Origin: CAYRYU01 sp964428355
GTDB lineage: Bacteria; Muiribacteriota; Ozemobacteria; Ozemobacterales; Ozemobacteraceae
NCBI GenBank assembly: GCA_964428355.1
Contig: CAYRYU010000037.1
Coordinates: 1 to 63,542 of the forward strand
DNA length: 63,542 nucleotides
Direction of reading: 5' to 3'
Both the position numbers and the translations under genes were made by a program. Below, piece after piece: positions 31,746 through 41,242 of the stretch (position 1 is the first letter of the stretch; each line of letters starts with the position of its first letter). The notes beneath the pieces were generated by a model, which saw only the letters and a list, made by a program, of their open reading frames with translations, searched no databases and was not told where the DNA came from.

Positions 31746-33935
31746 TCATTCGACGGAAAAATCGTAGCTTCGTGGGTTCAAATCCACCTGGATTGAGGTT
31801 GGAGGATCGGCGTCAGCCATCGATGGGATGAAATGCAGATATGGAGGGTCCGGGCGAAAGCTCTGGACCCATTTTTCCACGCAGGGTGTGCTGACAACGA
31901 TACTCCCGAAAAACTGCCGGTCATCGGTATTGTCCTTCCATTCGATCTGTGAAACCGGTCCATTGAGGTTTGGGAAGAGCTTCACGAGTTGTACCCCGAA
32001 GAAACGTTGTCCCTCAATCTTGATCTTGCCTTCCTGGGAAACGGAGACGAATGTCAGGATTTTCGCGGGATTCCAGGTCTGGATGGCTTTGTTCAACTCC
32101 TTGGTGTGGGAGAAATTCACTCCCTGTGTGATGTTTCCAAGGGTGATATCCCCGTCCACGAGGACGATTCCGCCCTTAACGTCGGGGAAATCGATTCCGT
32201 CCAACAGATCAAGGTTCCCCTTGATGTAAACCACCCCGTCCACCCAGAACCTTTTCGACGAGTATCCGACGAACTTCTTGAACTGATCCTGGGTTGGGAA
32301 TTCCCTGGAAACACGGCCCCAAATGGATTTCTCCCTTTCTTTCTGCCTTTCGGCGTGGGAAGCCTGGGGGCGGAACCATTGTGAAGACAGGTCGGTGAAC
32401 TTCCCCTGGATTCGGAGCCCGTCAGTTCCCTTGAAATCAGAGGTTCCGAGCTTCTGGGGCTTCAGGTTCTTGTCCTTGTTCATTGGGAAGAAATCGGCTG
32501 GGATCGGTGTGCCGGGTGAGAAGTTGTTGCCACCCGAAATGGTTTTCGTCATGTACTGGGGATACTGGGTTCCCGGGAACGGCTGGAAATAGGAAAAAGG
32601 TGACGAGGTTCCGTATTTCAGCACTCCGTGGCCCTTGTTCGTCGGATCGAGGGAGGAGGAGAAATAGGACAGCTGGAAGAACCTCCCGAAAACGTCGCCG
32701 TAGATGTTCCGACGAGGGCCGGTATACAACTCGTCGGGGCGGAGCTTGATTTCGTTGTTCCAACCGAAAAGCTTGAAAGCTGAAGAGACCGTGAACGCCT
32801 TGTCCCCTCCTTGAATGCGGAGCTTCTCGAATGAGGGGTCCCCGGCCATCATTTCATGGAACTTGAGGCCCGGAGCGACGTTTGCAAAATGGCCGTCGGT
32901 GGTGTTGACGTTTTCATCAGAAAAGCCAAGAATTCCCATTTTCACGATGTTACATGCGTCCATTTCGACATATACCGACCGGAAGTGGAAATAGGAGCCG
33001 TCTTTCCTTTGAAACACGCCCTGGTCCTTGTAGGGGAGGTTGTCGGGGTTCGCCCCTCCGAGGATTTGGGACGGTACCATCCAGAGTTCGGACATGGTTC
33101 CCTGGTCGAAGGTTCCGTCGGGTCGGATTCCCCGATAGTATTTCTCGCCTGCAAGGTTGAGGAAAATCGGCTGGTCATCTGCACCCAGAAAGACCTTTCC
33201 CAGTCTGTCGGCATCCCCCGCATCGACGCAGGGCCCGAGAACCAGCGGCCATGTCGGAAATCCGCAGGTTCCATCCTTGGTCACGACGATGTTGATCTTG
33301 TCTGCACTTCCGAATGGAGCGGATTGTTCGAGATGAAGCTGGTCACAGAACAGAAGAAACTCGCGAATTAGCGGTGAGAGGAGCATCACCATCTTGAACG
33401 GATAACTGACCTTGAGCGAATAGACCTTGTTCTCGAGCGAGAGTTTGCTCTCGATCTCGAGATCTGCCGAATATTCCCCATGGGTGACGGAGGAGGTATC
33501 GAACATTTCCGGAAGATTGAGAAGCTTGGGTCGGAGGAACCTTATCTTCGGCGGGGAGGTCGAATGTCTGTAAGGAAGATAGGATTCGAGCTCGTTGAGC
33601 AGGGGGCCGACTGTGTAAAAATCCGATAGGGGGACATCCGTTTCGGAACTCGTGAGGGTGGCGTTCCGGAAAAGCTTGAAAAGCTTCGAAGATGGGTCGT
33701 TAACGCTGGTTCTCAGTTGCAGGAGAACCTCCCCCACCTGCGATTCAAGGAAGAATCGGGCGGTCTTGCTTCTGTCGGCGATTGTCTCGAGCCCGGTATG
33801 CTCGCGGAACCTCATAGAAAGGGCGAAGACCATCAACCCAAGGAATCCGAGAAGGCAGATGGCAATTATGTAAACGGTCCCTTTCCTTGAAAGGGAGGTG
33901 CAAGGAAATTGTGTCTTGTACGACCTGCGGCTCAT
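31746..33935 (-). CDS. large minor-pilin-like protein (GspK/PilX-like position)
   Basis: The 729-residue protein has a type III-like signal: a basic leader RRSYKTQFPCTSLSRKG, then TVYIIAICLLGFLGLMVFAL, without a +5 Glu (Ile), like GspK. The rest is a large extracytoplasmic domain with no recognised motif except an array-like segment KGGIVLVDGDITLGNI that resembles the beta-strand bearing 'PilX_N/bactofilin-like' part of pilus-assembly proteins. Its start overlaps the stop of the pseudopilin at 33932 (ATGA). The order I-like, J-like, K-like matches minor pseudopilin operons of type II secretion and type IV pili, but at 729 residues it is more than twice the size of a usual GspK. Confidence 0.62.
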   Translation of the reverse strand: MSRRSYKTQFPCTSLSRKGTVYIIAICLLGFLGLMVFALSMRFREHTGLETIADRSKTARFFLESQVGEVLLQLRTSVNDPSSKLFKLFRNATLTSSETDVPLSDFYTVGPLLNELESYLPYRHSTSPPKIRFLRPKLLNLPEMFDTSSVTHGEYSADLEIESKLSLENKVYSLKVSYPFKMVMLLSPLIREFLLFCDQLHLEQSAPFGSADKINIVVTKDGTCGFPTWPLVLGPCVDAGDADRLGKVFLGADDQPIFLNLAGEKYYRGIRPDGTFDQGTMSELWMVPSQILGGANPDNLPYKDQGVFQRKDGSYFHFRSVYVEMDACNIVKMGILGFSDENVNTTDGHFANVAPGLKFHEMMAGDPSFEKLRIQGGDKAFTVSSAFKLFGWNNEIKLRPDELYTGPRRNIYGDVFGRFFQLSYFSSSLDPTNKGHGVLKYGTSSPFSYFQPFPGTQYPQYMTKTISGGNNFSPGTPIPADFFPMNKDKNLKPQKLGTSDFKGTDGLRIQGKFTDLSSQWFRPQASHAERQKEREKSIWGRVSREFPTQDQFKKFVGYSSKRFWVDGVVYIKGNLDLLDGIDFPDVKGGIVLVDGDITLGNITQGVNFSHTKELNKAIQTWNPAKILTFVSVSQEGKIKIEGQRFFGVQLVKLFPNLNGPVSQIEWKDNTDDRQFFGSIVVSTPCVEKWVQSFRPDPPYLHFIPSMADADPPTSIQVDLNPRSYDFSVE

Positions 33936-34468
33936 GGCGTGACGAAAAGGGGTTGGTTCTCCCTGCAGAAGGGAAAGAACCTGCAGATGATCGAGACCCG
34001 TGATGCCTTCACCGTCCGGTCGATACCCTGCTCGTCGGCCTTTACCTGGAAGGCCATCTCGAGATACTGGAAGTTTTCCTTCGAAGGACGGGCTGCGAAC
34101 TCGAGGTCGGGAACCTCGCCACGTACATTCATGGGTTTCGCTTTGTTTTCGGTGACGTTCCTTCGGGTGAGGACTCCATCGGTGTAATCGTAGGAAATCG
34201 CGTATTCTTTCCCCTTCTGAACGGATCGGAAGGAAATGCCCTGGGCGGTGACGTTGTCAAGGTATCTGAGAGAACGGATGTCAGTTCGGATCTGCATAGT
34301 CAGGTTCTCGAGAACTCTTTGCGTCTGGATGAGATCAGAGCCGCGTTTAACCCCATGGCCAGTGGAAGAGACAGTCCTCATGAGGACGGCGAAGATCACC
34401 GCACCGATGAGGCTGACAACGGTCAACTCGACCATGGTGAAACCTTTCTCCAGAAACGAGTTCTTCAC
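33932..34468 (-). CDS. minor pseudopilin, GspJ-like
   Basis: The 178-residue protein starts MKNSFLEKGFTMVELTVVSL: a basic leader, Gly, then FTMVE with Glu at +5, the prepilin peptidase signal. The globular part (RVLENLTMQIRTDIRSLRYL and later strands) fits GspJ/PilW-type minor pseudopilins. It overlaps both neighbours by four bases (ATGA at both ends), so the three genes form one translational unit. Confidence 0.8.
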   Translation of the reverse strand: MKNSFLEKGFTMVELTVVSLIGAVIFAVLMRTVSSTGHGVKRGSDLIQTQRVLENLTMQIRTDIRSLRYLDNVTAQGISFRSVQKGKEYAISYDYTDGVLTRRNVTENKAKPMNVRGEVPDLEFAARPSKENFQYLEMAFQVKADEQGIDRTVKASRVSIICRFFPFCRENQPLFVTP

Positions 34469-34956
34469 CTGCCCCCCTCCTTGAATTTCAAGGACCGGAA
34501 CGTGATCTTCTGTGTCGCTCCGGGGGAGTAATCAAAGGAAACGATAACCGAAATCAGGAACTGATCGAGGTCGGGAGTGACCTTCGCCGGGGAAGTTTTC
34601 ACCTCGTATTTCAATGTCCTGAACAACCTGCTGAAGTCCTCCTTCATCTCCTTTCCCGATGAAAGAGTTGGGAAGGAGTCCAGCGCTTTTTCCATCTCTT
34701 CCCGACCCTCGATTTTTCCGCCAAGTTTCCCGATCTCGGTCACGCAATCCTCGAACGGAATGGCCAGAAGTCGTTCGAGGACGTTGGATCCCAGTTCGCT
34801 TGCGACCATGTGTATGCCGACGGAGTAGGCGGCTCTGTTTGTAGAGGTGAGGGTCGACAACATCGGGAGGATTGCAAGGCCGATAATGGCCACTGCGGCC
34901 ACGATTTCGACCATGGTGAATCCGTTCCTGCGGAGTCCTATTCCTGGAAATGACAT
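34465..34956 (-). CDS. minor pseudopilin, GspI/PilV-like
   Basis: The 163-residue protein has the leader MSFPGIGLRRNG and then FTMVEIVAAVAIIGLAILPM, a textbook type III signal with Glu at +5. The short remainder with SNVLERLLAIPFEDC is typical of GspI/PilV. Start ATG 34956 is preferred because the leader is short and basic from there; a longer start at 35058 would put 34 residues before it. It is the first gene of the three-gene pseudopilin block. Confidence 0.8.
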   Translation of the reverse strand: MSFPGIGLRRNGFTMVEIVAAVAIIGLAILPMLSTLTSTNRAAYSVGIHMVASELGSNVLERLLAIPFEDCVTEIGKLGGKIEGREEMEKALDSFPTLSSGKEMKEDFSRLFRTLKYEVKTSPAKVTPDLDQFLISVIVSFDYSPGATQKITFRSLKFKEGGR

Positions 34957-35094
34957 TCCGGTTCTGAACCTCGATGGACAATTTCCTGGACAGCCTTCTC
35001 CGATACTATCACATTCCCCCGGCCAACCGGAAGGAAGGGCCATCTCCCAAAGAATCACGAAAGATTGACCATCTGGAAAGGAGTTTGGCGGGAT

Positions 35095-36387
35095 TCAAGC
35101 CAGGGAGAGTATCTTGACCTCCGCGGGCCGGAGATGGTAATCGATGCACCTCGGGACGGGGGAGATCGCATAGTCGGGAGAAAGATCCCTGAACTGGCCC
35201 GAGCCCAAAACCTGCTGGAGGTCGGGAATGAAAAGGCGCTGGTGGTTGTACCGGTCCTTGTTGAGTGCAACGAAAACCGTCTTCTGGCCCGGGGCGGTCC
35301 GCTTGAAACAGAAGACGTTGTACCAGTTTTCCTGGCCGACGATCTCGATTCCCTGCTCGACGTTCAGGACGGGATTCTCGTCCTTCATTGCCAGGACACG
35401 CTTGATGTAGTCCGTGAAATCGAGGGAGGTGTTTTCCCACCAACCGGGGTCGGTTTTGACCACGTCCATCATCCGTCGGAACCCGAACTCGAACCCGATC
35501 GGGATCATGAACCCTTTGCTGAATGTCGCCGCGAAAAGGATCTGGCGTTTGAAGATCGCAAGATCACCGCGACATTCCTCCATCAGGCGGGGAGTGTCGT
35601 GTGATTCGGGAAAGGAGATGGTGTTTGCGAACACGCTCGTCTTGTAATACTGCTCCATACCCCAGGGGGCGTTGAAATCCCAGTATTTGGATGAGTTGAA
35701 AAGGTAGTCGAATCCAAGGCGGGCCAGGACCTCGACCTTCTGGAAGCTGCACCCGAGGGACTCTGCCAGGAAGAGGCAGCCGGCCTTTTTTTCCCTGGCC
35801 CTTCCGATGAGGAACCTCCAAAGGTCGTCGGGAACCTGGTAGGCCATGTCGCAGCGGAATCCATCGACTCCCATTTCCAGGTAGTGCGACATCATGTTCC
35901 ACCAGAATTCCCAAAGGTTCTGGCGGTCTGAGGAGTGATCATTATCGACTTCGGCAAGGTCGCCCCATTCGATCCACTTGTCACCGTCGCGGGCGCCGGG
36001 ATGGACGATCTTTCCGTCAGGGCCGTGCTTGAACCATGAAGGGTGCTCGGGGATCAGGGTACAGTCGATTGCGGTATGGTTGATTACCAGGTCCATGATG
36101 AAGAGAACACCGCTTTCATGGCACTGGCGGATGAAGTTCCGTAACTGGTCATTTGGGCTGAGATGGGAGGAGTTGTCGGTGAAAAGCGGATTGAATTTGA
36201 AGAAATCCTTTGGGGAATAGAGACTTCCGCTGAACCCGGGATAATGGAAGGGGTTTACATAAATCGCGTTGAAACCCATGTACTTAATCCGGTGCAGATG
36301 CTCCTTCCACCCGGTCATGGTTCCCGCGAGGCGGGGAAAAAGGTTGTAGAGGCGGATTCCCTTTCCGTTCAAAAGATCTTGTCCCAT
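35095..36387 (-). CDS. GH13 alpha-amylase family enzyme
   Basis: The 430-residue cytoplasmic protein has the (beta/alpha)8 barrel signatures of family GH13: region I MDLVINHTA (about 98-106), region II GVDGFRCDMAY with nucleophile Asp180, region III CLFLAESLG with acid/base Glu209, and region IV FPESHDTPRL with His263-Asp264. So the catalytic triad is present. The C-terminal beta domain is short. Substrate (alpha-glucan cleavage or transfer) is open. Its N-terminus has no signal peptide, so it acts on internal glucans or oligosaccharides. It is the last of a group with the downstream pseudopilins in the same direction, but 138 bases separate it from the ATG of the first of them. Confidence 0.85.
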   Translation of the reverse strand: MGQDLLNGKGIRLYNLFPRLAGTMTGWKEHLHRIKYMGFNAIYVNPFHYPGFSGSLYSPKDFFKFNPLFTDNSSHLSPNDQLRNFIRQCHESGVLFIMDLVINHTAIDCTLIPEHPSWFKHGPDGKIVHPGARDGDKWIEWGDLAEVDNDHSSDRQNLWEFWWNMMSHYLEMGVDGFRCDMAYQVPDDLWRFLIGRAREKKAGCLFLAESLGCSFQKVEVLARLGFDYLFNSSKYWDFNAPWGMEQYYKTSVFANTISFPESHDTPRLMEECRGDLAIFKRQILFAATFSKGFMIPIGFEFGFRRMMDVVKTDPGWWENTSLDFTDYIKRVLAMKDENPVLNVEQGIEIVGQENWYNVFCFKRTAPGQKTVFVALNKDRYNHQRLFIPDLQQVLGSGQFRDLSPDYAISPVPRCIDYHLRPAEVKILSLA

Positions 36388-36500
36388 GTCGTTTCTCCTG
36401 TCCGCGGTTCACTCGCGAAGTATGGATACAAAGCCGGTCGGGTGATGCTGCTAGGGAATCTTAACAGAAATTCCCGCAGGGGGGAACGGGAAAACGGGTT

Positions 36501-38636
36501 TTATTTCCCGTCCGGTTCCCTGCCGAAAATTGCCAGGATGGCGAGATTCGCTCCAAGAAGGAGAAGGAGCAGCCCGAAGGTTCCTTCCATCCCCAGAACC
36601 GGCAGCAACCAGGGCCCGGTGAAGAGGCCGCCCACGAGTGCTCCCAGGTTGTCCGTGAAAAGAAGGAGGCCTGCCGACCTTGTTGGCGAATCGAGGTGTC
36701 GCCGCAGGAGGAGGTCAAGGATGGGAAACTCCCAACCCGCCAGGAATGCCACCAGGAAGATCCCTGCTCCGATGGATATCGTGTTGTCGAGCGATCCCCC
36801 TGAAAAGAGTACGGTGAGAAGTCCGGTCAGCGCGACCTGGGCGATCTTCAGGCCCCGGAGATGATTCCAGCCGGGGTTTTCCGTTCGCGAAGCCGCGACT
36901 GCCCCCCCTGCCAGCCCGAGCATGTACAAGCCGAAAAAGGCTGCCGCCATCTGGAAGAGGGCTCCGTGGCGATTTTGGAACACCAGGATCAGGACGATCT
37001 CGGCAAGGATTCCGGTTCCGCCCGAAACACCCGCGGTTCCAGAAAGAACGGCCGTCAAGCGGCGTTTTGTGCCCAGATACCAGAGAGCGATCGCCGACAA
37101 CAGCGCAAACGAGGCGACTCCGAGGGCGGTCTTTTCGATGTCGAACTCCTGCAACCGGGAAAGGACTCCCCCGAACCTCGAGCCGCTGTAGATGTCCCAG
37201 AGCTGAAGTTGGCGGGAAAAGGCACGGGGGTGGTGGTCGAGGTTTTGAGCCACCGTTGCCGGGCGGTTCAGCCATGACTCGAGTTCGGAAACCCTGAAGG
37301 GAAGGAGAAGGTTTCGGAAGGACATGTCCCGAAATGAAACCGTTTGAAGCCCGCGAAGACGAAATCTTTCTCCAAGGCTTTCCGGGGATGTGGCAATGGG
37401 ATCGGGCCCGTTTCCGCACCAGAACTGGATGGGATCTCCGGGAACCGGAGCAACGAACCTGAACGCCTTTTTCAGCCCCCGATGGATCGGGAGGAGCGTT
37501 CCCTCCATTTCGGGTCCAAGGTAGTTCTCGGTGCCCGCAACTCCGATACAAGCCACTCCGTTGGGGGAAAGCCTCCCCGAAATTGCCCTGAATGCCTCTT
37601 CCGTGAAGAGCCGATTGGAAACGAGCGTCGTCGGGTCGGTGGGGAGGACGATTATCCCGTCATAGGAAACTCCTGGCCTGGTCAGGAAACTCCGGGGGTC
37701 ATCGATGAAAACCTCCAAACCCTGACGTTCGCGCTGGTCGGAGGCCAGAAGCCCCGCAAGGACCCGGTCGATCTCCACCGCGTGCAACTGGAGGCCGGGA
37801 TACTTGTGAAGTTCTTCCACCATGTCGGGCGCGGGCATTCCCAGGAGAAGGACGCGGGCGGGCGATGCGATGGCGGTCATGAAGGGGTGGACCCTCTCTT
37901 CCGCCCGGGAAGGGTCGGGCCAGGCCGCGGAGAAAACCCCGTTCAGGAAGAGACTTCTCTGGTCACGGTATTCGGCGATCTGGATCAGCTGGTAGGGGGA
38001 CTCCCGAGTCGTTCTGAGAAGGTAGACCGGGTGGAATCTCTCCCAGATACCTTTTTCCAGGGCCTGGCCGAAGGCGGGAAAAAAGACGGCGGTGGCGGGG
38101 GCGAGGAGCAGCAAGAGAATTCGCGGGCTTCGTTTCCGTGGGGAGGCTATGACAAGCGCGGCTAGGGGAAGGACGGGAATGATGGCCATCGTCATGAGTG
38201 AGGATGGGAGCCCTCCCAGTGCGATCGAAAAGAGAACCCCCGCCAGGAAACTTCCGACCGACTCCCACCCGTAGAGCCCTCCAAGGCCCACGGATCCCCT
38301 GGGGTCCTTCAACGCGGCTGGGATGAAGTAACCGATCGGAACCGTTACGGGGAGAAGTACAAGTGCCATGAAACCCACGAACGGCACCAATGGAAGGAAT
38401 GCCCCTGACGAAGCGGGGATGATCGCGCAACCGAAGCGGGCGGCAACAAGCGAGAGATAGGGGGCCGCGATCAGTAGATGGAGGCTCCGCCGCATCGGTC
38501 GGCCTGCCTCGAGGTCGGTTCCGAAACTCGTCGCTCCGCCGAGACACGCACCTGTCGCGATTCCACCGAGCCAGACGGCGAAAAAGAGACCGAAATGCAG
38601 CTCTGTTCCATAGAAGGTTCCCATGAAGAAGCGCAA
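36501..38636 (-). CDS. multi-pass membrane protein with spermidine synthase-like domain
   Basis: The protein (711 residues from the TTG at 38636) has about six N-terminal membrane helices, a central soluble domain of some 200 residues like the Rossmann fold of SpeE (VLLLGMPAPDMVEELHKYP, LHAVEIDRVLAGLL, VFIDDPRSFL, GIIVLPTDPTTLVSNRLFTE) and about six more helices. Such fused proteins are often called spermidine synthase-like but most have no proven aminopropyl transfer. The usual catalytic Asp of YDVIxxD reads YDGIIVLPTD. The frame is open upstream, encoding a further TM helix (RLIRLPAVLAAFLLGIYSNL) with no ATG, GTG or TTG; a CTG at 38747 overlaps the stop of the preceding gene. Confidence 0.7.
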   Translation of the reverse strand: MRFFMGTFYGTELHFGLFFAVWLGGIATGACLGGATSFGTDLEAGRPMRRSLHLLIAAPYLSLVAARFGCAIIPASSGAFLPLVPFVGFMALVLLPVTVPIGYFIPAALKDPRGSVGLGGLYGWESVGSFLAGVLFSIALGGLPSSLMTMAIIPVLPLAALVIASPRKRSPRILLLLLAPATAVFFPAFGQALEKGIWERFHPVYLLRTTRESPYQLIQIAEYRDQRSLFLNGVFSAAWPDPSRAEERVHPFMTAIASPARVLLLGMPAPDMVEELHKYPGLQLHAVEIDRVLAGLLASDQRERQGLEVFIDDPRSFLTRPGVSYDGIIVLPTDPTTLVSNRLFTEEAFRAISGRLSPNGVACIGVAGTENYLGPEMEGTLLPIHRGLKKAFRFVAPVPGDPIQFWCGNGPDPIATSPESLGERFRLRGLQTVSFRDMSFRNLLLPFRVSELESWLNRPATVAQNLDHHPRAFSRQLQLWDIYSGSRFGGVLSRLQEFDIEKTALGVASFALLSAIALWYLGTKRRLTAVLSGTAGVSGGTGILAEIVLILVFQNRHGALFQMAAAFFGLYMLGLAGGAVAASRTENPGWNHLRGLKIAQVALTGLLTVLFSGGSLDNTISIGAGIFLVAFLAGWEFPILDLLLRRHLDSPTRSAGLLLFTDNLGALVGGLFTGPWLLPVLGMEGTFGLLLLLLGANLAILAIFGREPDGK

Positions 38637-38743
38637 ACCCGCCGTCTGGGCAAGATTCGAGTAGATTCCCAGAAGGAAGGCGGCGAGAACGGCGGGAAGT
38701 CGGATAAGCCTTGTCCTGATCGCGGTTTTTGCCGGTAACCCGG

Positions 38744-40084
38744 TCAGAGAGGTTTGAACGCCCTGATGTGATTGATAACCGACCGGATCCTGTCGAGGGA
38801 TTTCGGGTCGTCGGGAGCGTCCATCGCTGCCTGGAGTTCCTGATTGAAACCGAAGGGATCGTACTTCGGGGCGAGAACCGGAAGGTTGGACATTCTTGCG
38901 ATCCCACGGGCGGCTTGTCCAAAAGCCTTTACGAGGAGCGGGGTGACCTCCAGCTCAGCGAGCTTCTCGAGGCAGGCGAGAACTGAGTCGGACAGGGCCT
39001 TCCGGTCGTTGTTTTTCGTGGCCCGATCGACGTTTTCGACGAACTTTTCGAAGGTTCCCAGCCGCATGCCCCCGCGCCGCTCACGGAAAAGCCTGCGAAG
39101 CTGGTTCCTGACACGATTGCCAAGCTCACCCGTCTCGGGCCCGTCGGAATCGATGCAGTCTTCGTCGAGGGCGCCCCCCGGGGCCGCCGTTGCGGTCATC
39201 TTTTCCGACCATTTTGGGAGGACACGTGCGGCGGCGTCCGAGAGAAGCCAATGACCGATCTGGCCAACCTTCCGATGGCCTTTCTTCAGGGCTTTCCGCG
39301 GATCGATCAGCAGAAGCTCGCTGGCGAAGGTTTGCCGTTTCAGGGAGTAATCGACATCGGGGCAGGCCCGGATGGAATCCGCGACCGTCTTGAGCCTCGA
39401 AAGGATGTCGGATTTCATCGCGGTGTTGAGCGCTCCGGCCTCGGACTCCATTTCCTGGGAGACGCGCTCCAGGAGCTGCTTACCTCTCTCCCGCCAAAGG
39501 CCGTCGGGAGTGCAGTGGATGAGATCCGCCAGTTTTCCGATGATTCCGGGCTCACCGTCAGCCTGGCCCACCCTGACAGGGTTTCTGAGGTCCTTGGGCG
39601 GGATAAGGCAGGGTTTGAACCCCTCCACGACCGAAATCTGGGCACCGGAAAGAAGGGCCCTGGCCTGGTCCTCGAGGGCCGCTATCTTGTCGTCCATTTC
39701 TCCGAGGGCTTCCTTGAACTGGTGATCGAGCTGTGAAGCGGTGTCCTGGGCCATCTTCTCCTTCCCCGGTGATTCGTAGAGTTTGTCCCTGAGGTTTTCG
39801 AAAACGATCCGGTACGAGTCCCGACTCCTGAGAACCGCATCTTCCAGCGTATTGCGGTGACCCTGGGCTTCAATCGCGAGCCTGGCGAGCTGATCCACCT
39901 GGCTCCGGGAGAGGTACAACCCCCGGAGAAGGTTCAGGAGCGAAATCTCCTCGCGGGTTTCCTGGATCTCCGGAACGACATTGGGCTTTGCCAAGGCGGT
40001 GTGACCCCAGATGGCAAAGCCGGCAAGGACGAGCAACGTTCCGGTATAGCCTGCGGCGCGGCTGAAGAACATTTCTGGCCTCAT
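38744..40084 (-). CDS. secreted helical protein of unknown function
   Basis: The 446-residue protein has an N-terminal signal (MFFSRAAGYTGTLLVLAGFA...ALA). It is almost wholly helical with a long coiled-coil-like first part (REEISLLNLLRGLYLSRSQV, DHQFKEALGEMDDKIAALED). The early segment resembles the LTxxQ/Spy-type helical periplasmic proteins, but only loosely. The C-terminal part has many charged helices. No family is recognised. It is 15 bases downstream of the radical SAM gene and its stop overlaps the likely start of the SpeE-like protein, so the three are one operon. Confidence 0.65.
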   Translation of the reverse strand: MRPEMFFSRAAGYTGTLLVLAGFAIWGHTALAKPNVVPEIQETREEISLLNLLRGLYLSRSQVDQLARLAIEAQGHRNTLEDAVLRSRDSYRIVFENLRDKLYESPGKEKMAQDTASQLDHQFKEALGEMDDKIAALEDQARALLSGAQISVVEGFKPCLIPPKDLRNPVRVGQADGEPGIIGKLADLIHCTPDGLWRERGKQLLERVSQEMESEAGALNTAMKSDILSRLKTVADSIRACPDVDYSLKRQTFASELLLIDPRKALKKGHRKVGQIGHWLLSDAAARVLPKWSEKMTATAAPGGALDEDCIDSDGPETGELGNRVRNQLRRLFRERRGGMRLGTFEKFVENVDRATKNNDRKALSDSVLACLEKLAELEVTPLLVKAFGQAARGIARMSNLPVLAPKYDPFGFNQELQAAMDAPDDPKSLDRIRSVINHIRAFKPL

Positions 40085-40099
40085 TGGATCGGCCTCCTT

Positions 40100-41242
40100 T
40101 CAGGATTTCCAGCGTCCCGGGATGGGGGTGGCGCAGAAGGGGCAGCACCCGCCCTTCAAGAGGTTGCTGAGAACCTGGATTCCCAGGCGCTCGATGATAA
40201 GTTTCCGGCATTTGGGGCAGTAGGTATGATTTCCCTCGTGAGCAGGGATGTTGCCGGTGTAGCAGAAGCGGATTCCCGCAGCCATGGCTCCGGATCGGGC
40301 TTCCTCGAGAATTCCGACGGGAGTGGGCGGGAGGCCCTTGAGCTTGAACTGGGGGTTGAATCGCGTGAAATGGAGGGGAACATCGGGACCGAGGTTCTTT
40401 GCGACCCATCCGGCCAGGGATTTCAGATCTTCTGGTTTGTCGTTTAGGGTTGGGACCACAAGCGTGACCACCTCGAGGTGCTTCCCGCTCTTCGCTATCG
40501 TTTCGAGAGTTGTCAGGACAGGTTTCAGGGAACCATCGATCACGTTCCGGTAGTAGTCTTCCGTCCAGCCCTTCAGGCCGACGGCGAATGCATCGATCAG
40601 CCCGAAAAGCTCCCGAAGCGGATCGGGGTTGATGTAGCCCGCGGTAACCATTATGGTGGGCAGGCCGGCTTTTTTTGCCAGCTCGGCGATATCCTTCATG
40701 AACTCGAAGTAGATCGTGGGTTCGGTATAGAAGAACGAGACCGCTTCGGCCTTGTACTCCTTGGCCTTTTCTATGACCTGTTCTGGGGAAAGCGTCAGGT
40801 TCCGGGTCTCCTCGACGGTTTTTTGCGAGAACTGCCAATTCTGGCAATACTGGCAGCCGAGGTTGCAGCCCGCCGTCGCGATCGAAAAGGCGTTTCCGGG
40901 GACGTGAAAGTGAAAGAGGGGGCACTTTTCGACCGGATCAAGCGCGATGACGCAGGGAAGGCCGTAGACCAGCGAATAGTATTTCCCACCGCGGGATTCC
41001 CGGACCCGGCATTTGCTCCTTTCCCCTTCCTTGCGGACGCATCCGTTCGGGCAGAGAAGGCAATGGACGCGGCCGTCAGGGAGGATTTCGTAATGCTGGG
41101 CTTCCCGGAATCCGCCCGGATTCGATCCTGCGGGCAGAAATCCCGCAGGGTCTGCCCCCTCGAGCCGGAAGCCCTGGGGAAGGGCCAACGTTCCAAGGGC
41201 ACATGCCCCGACCTTGAGAAAGGACCTTCGAGAAAGTCCCAT
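40100..41242 (-). CDS. AmmeMemoRadiSam-type radical SAM enzyme with Tat-like signal
   Basis: The 380-residue protein has the radical SAM motif CNLGCQYC (Cys126, Cys130, Cys133), which holds a 4Fe-4S cluster. It is related to pyruvate formate-lyase activases and to the AmrS protein of the AMMECR1-Memo system, with CLLCPNGC upstream and a C-terminal CPKC...CCPFC pair set for a second metal site. The N-terminus is SRRSFLKVGACALGTLALPQG, a Tat-like twin-arginine signal, so it may be exported folded. AMMECR1 and Memo homologues are not seen nearby. GGGAGG is just upstream of the ATG. The substrate is unknown. Confidence 0.85.
   Translation of the reverse strand: MGLSRRSFLKVGACALGTLALPQGFRLEGADPAGFLPAGSNPGGFREAQHYEILPDGRVHCLLCPNGCVRKEGERSKCRVRESRGGKYYSLVYGLPCVIALDPVEKCPLFHFHVPGNAFSIATAGCNLGCQYCQNWQFSQKTVEETRNLTLSPEQVIEKAKEYKAEAVSFFYTEPTIYFEFMKDIAELAKKAGLPTIMVTAGYINPDPLRELFGLIDAFAVGLKGWTEDYYRNVIDGSLKPVLTTLETIAKSGKHLEVVTLVVPTLNDKPEDLKSLAGWVAKNLGPDVPLHFTRFNPQFKLKGLPPTPVGILEEARSGAMAAGIRFCYTGNIPAHEGNHTYCPKCRKLIIERLGIQVLSNLLKGGCCPFCATPIPGRWKS

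Noticed and set aside
31766..31790. A T-arm-like sequence GTGGGTTCAAATCCAC that resembles a tRNA
   Set aside because: It lies inside the 3' end of the GspK-like gene, and no acceptor, D-arm or anticodon stem can be formed around it at the needed distances.
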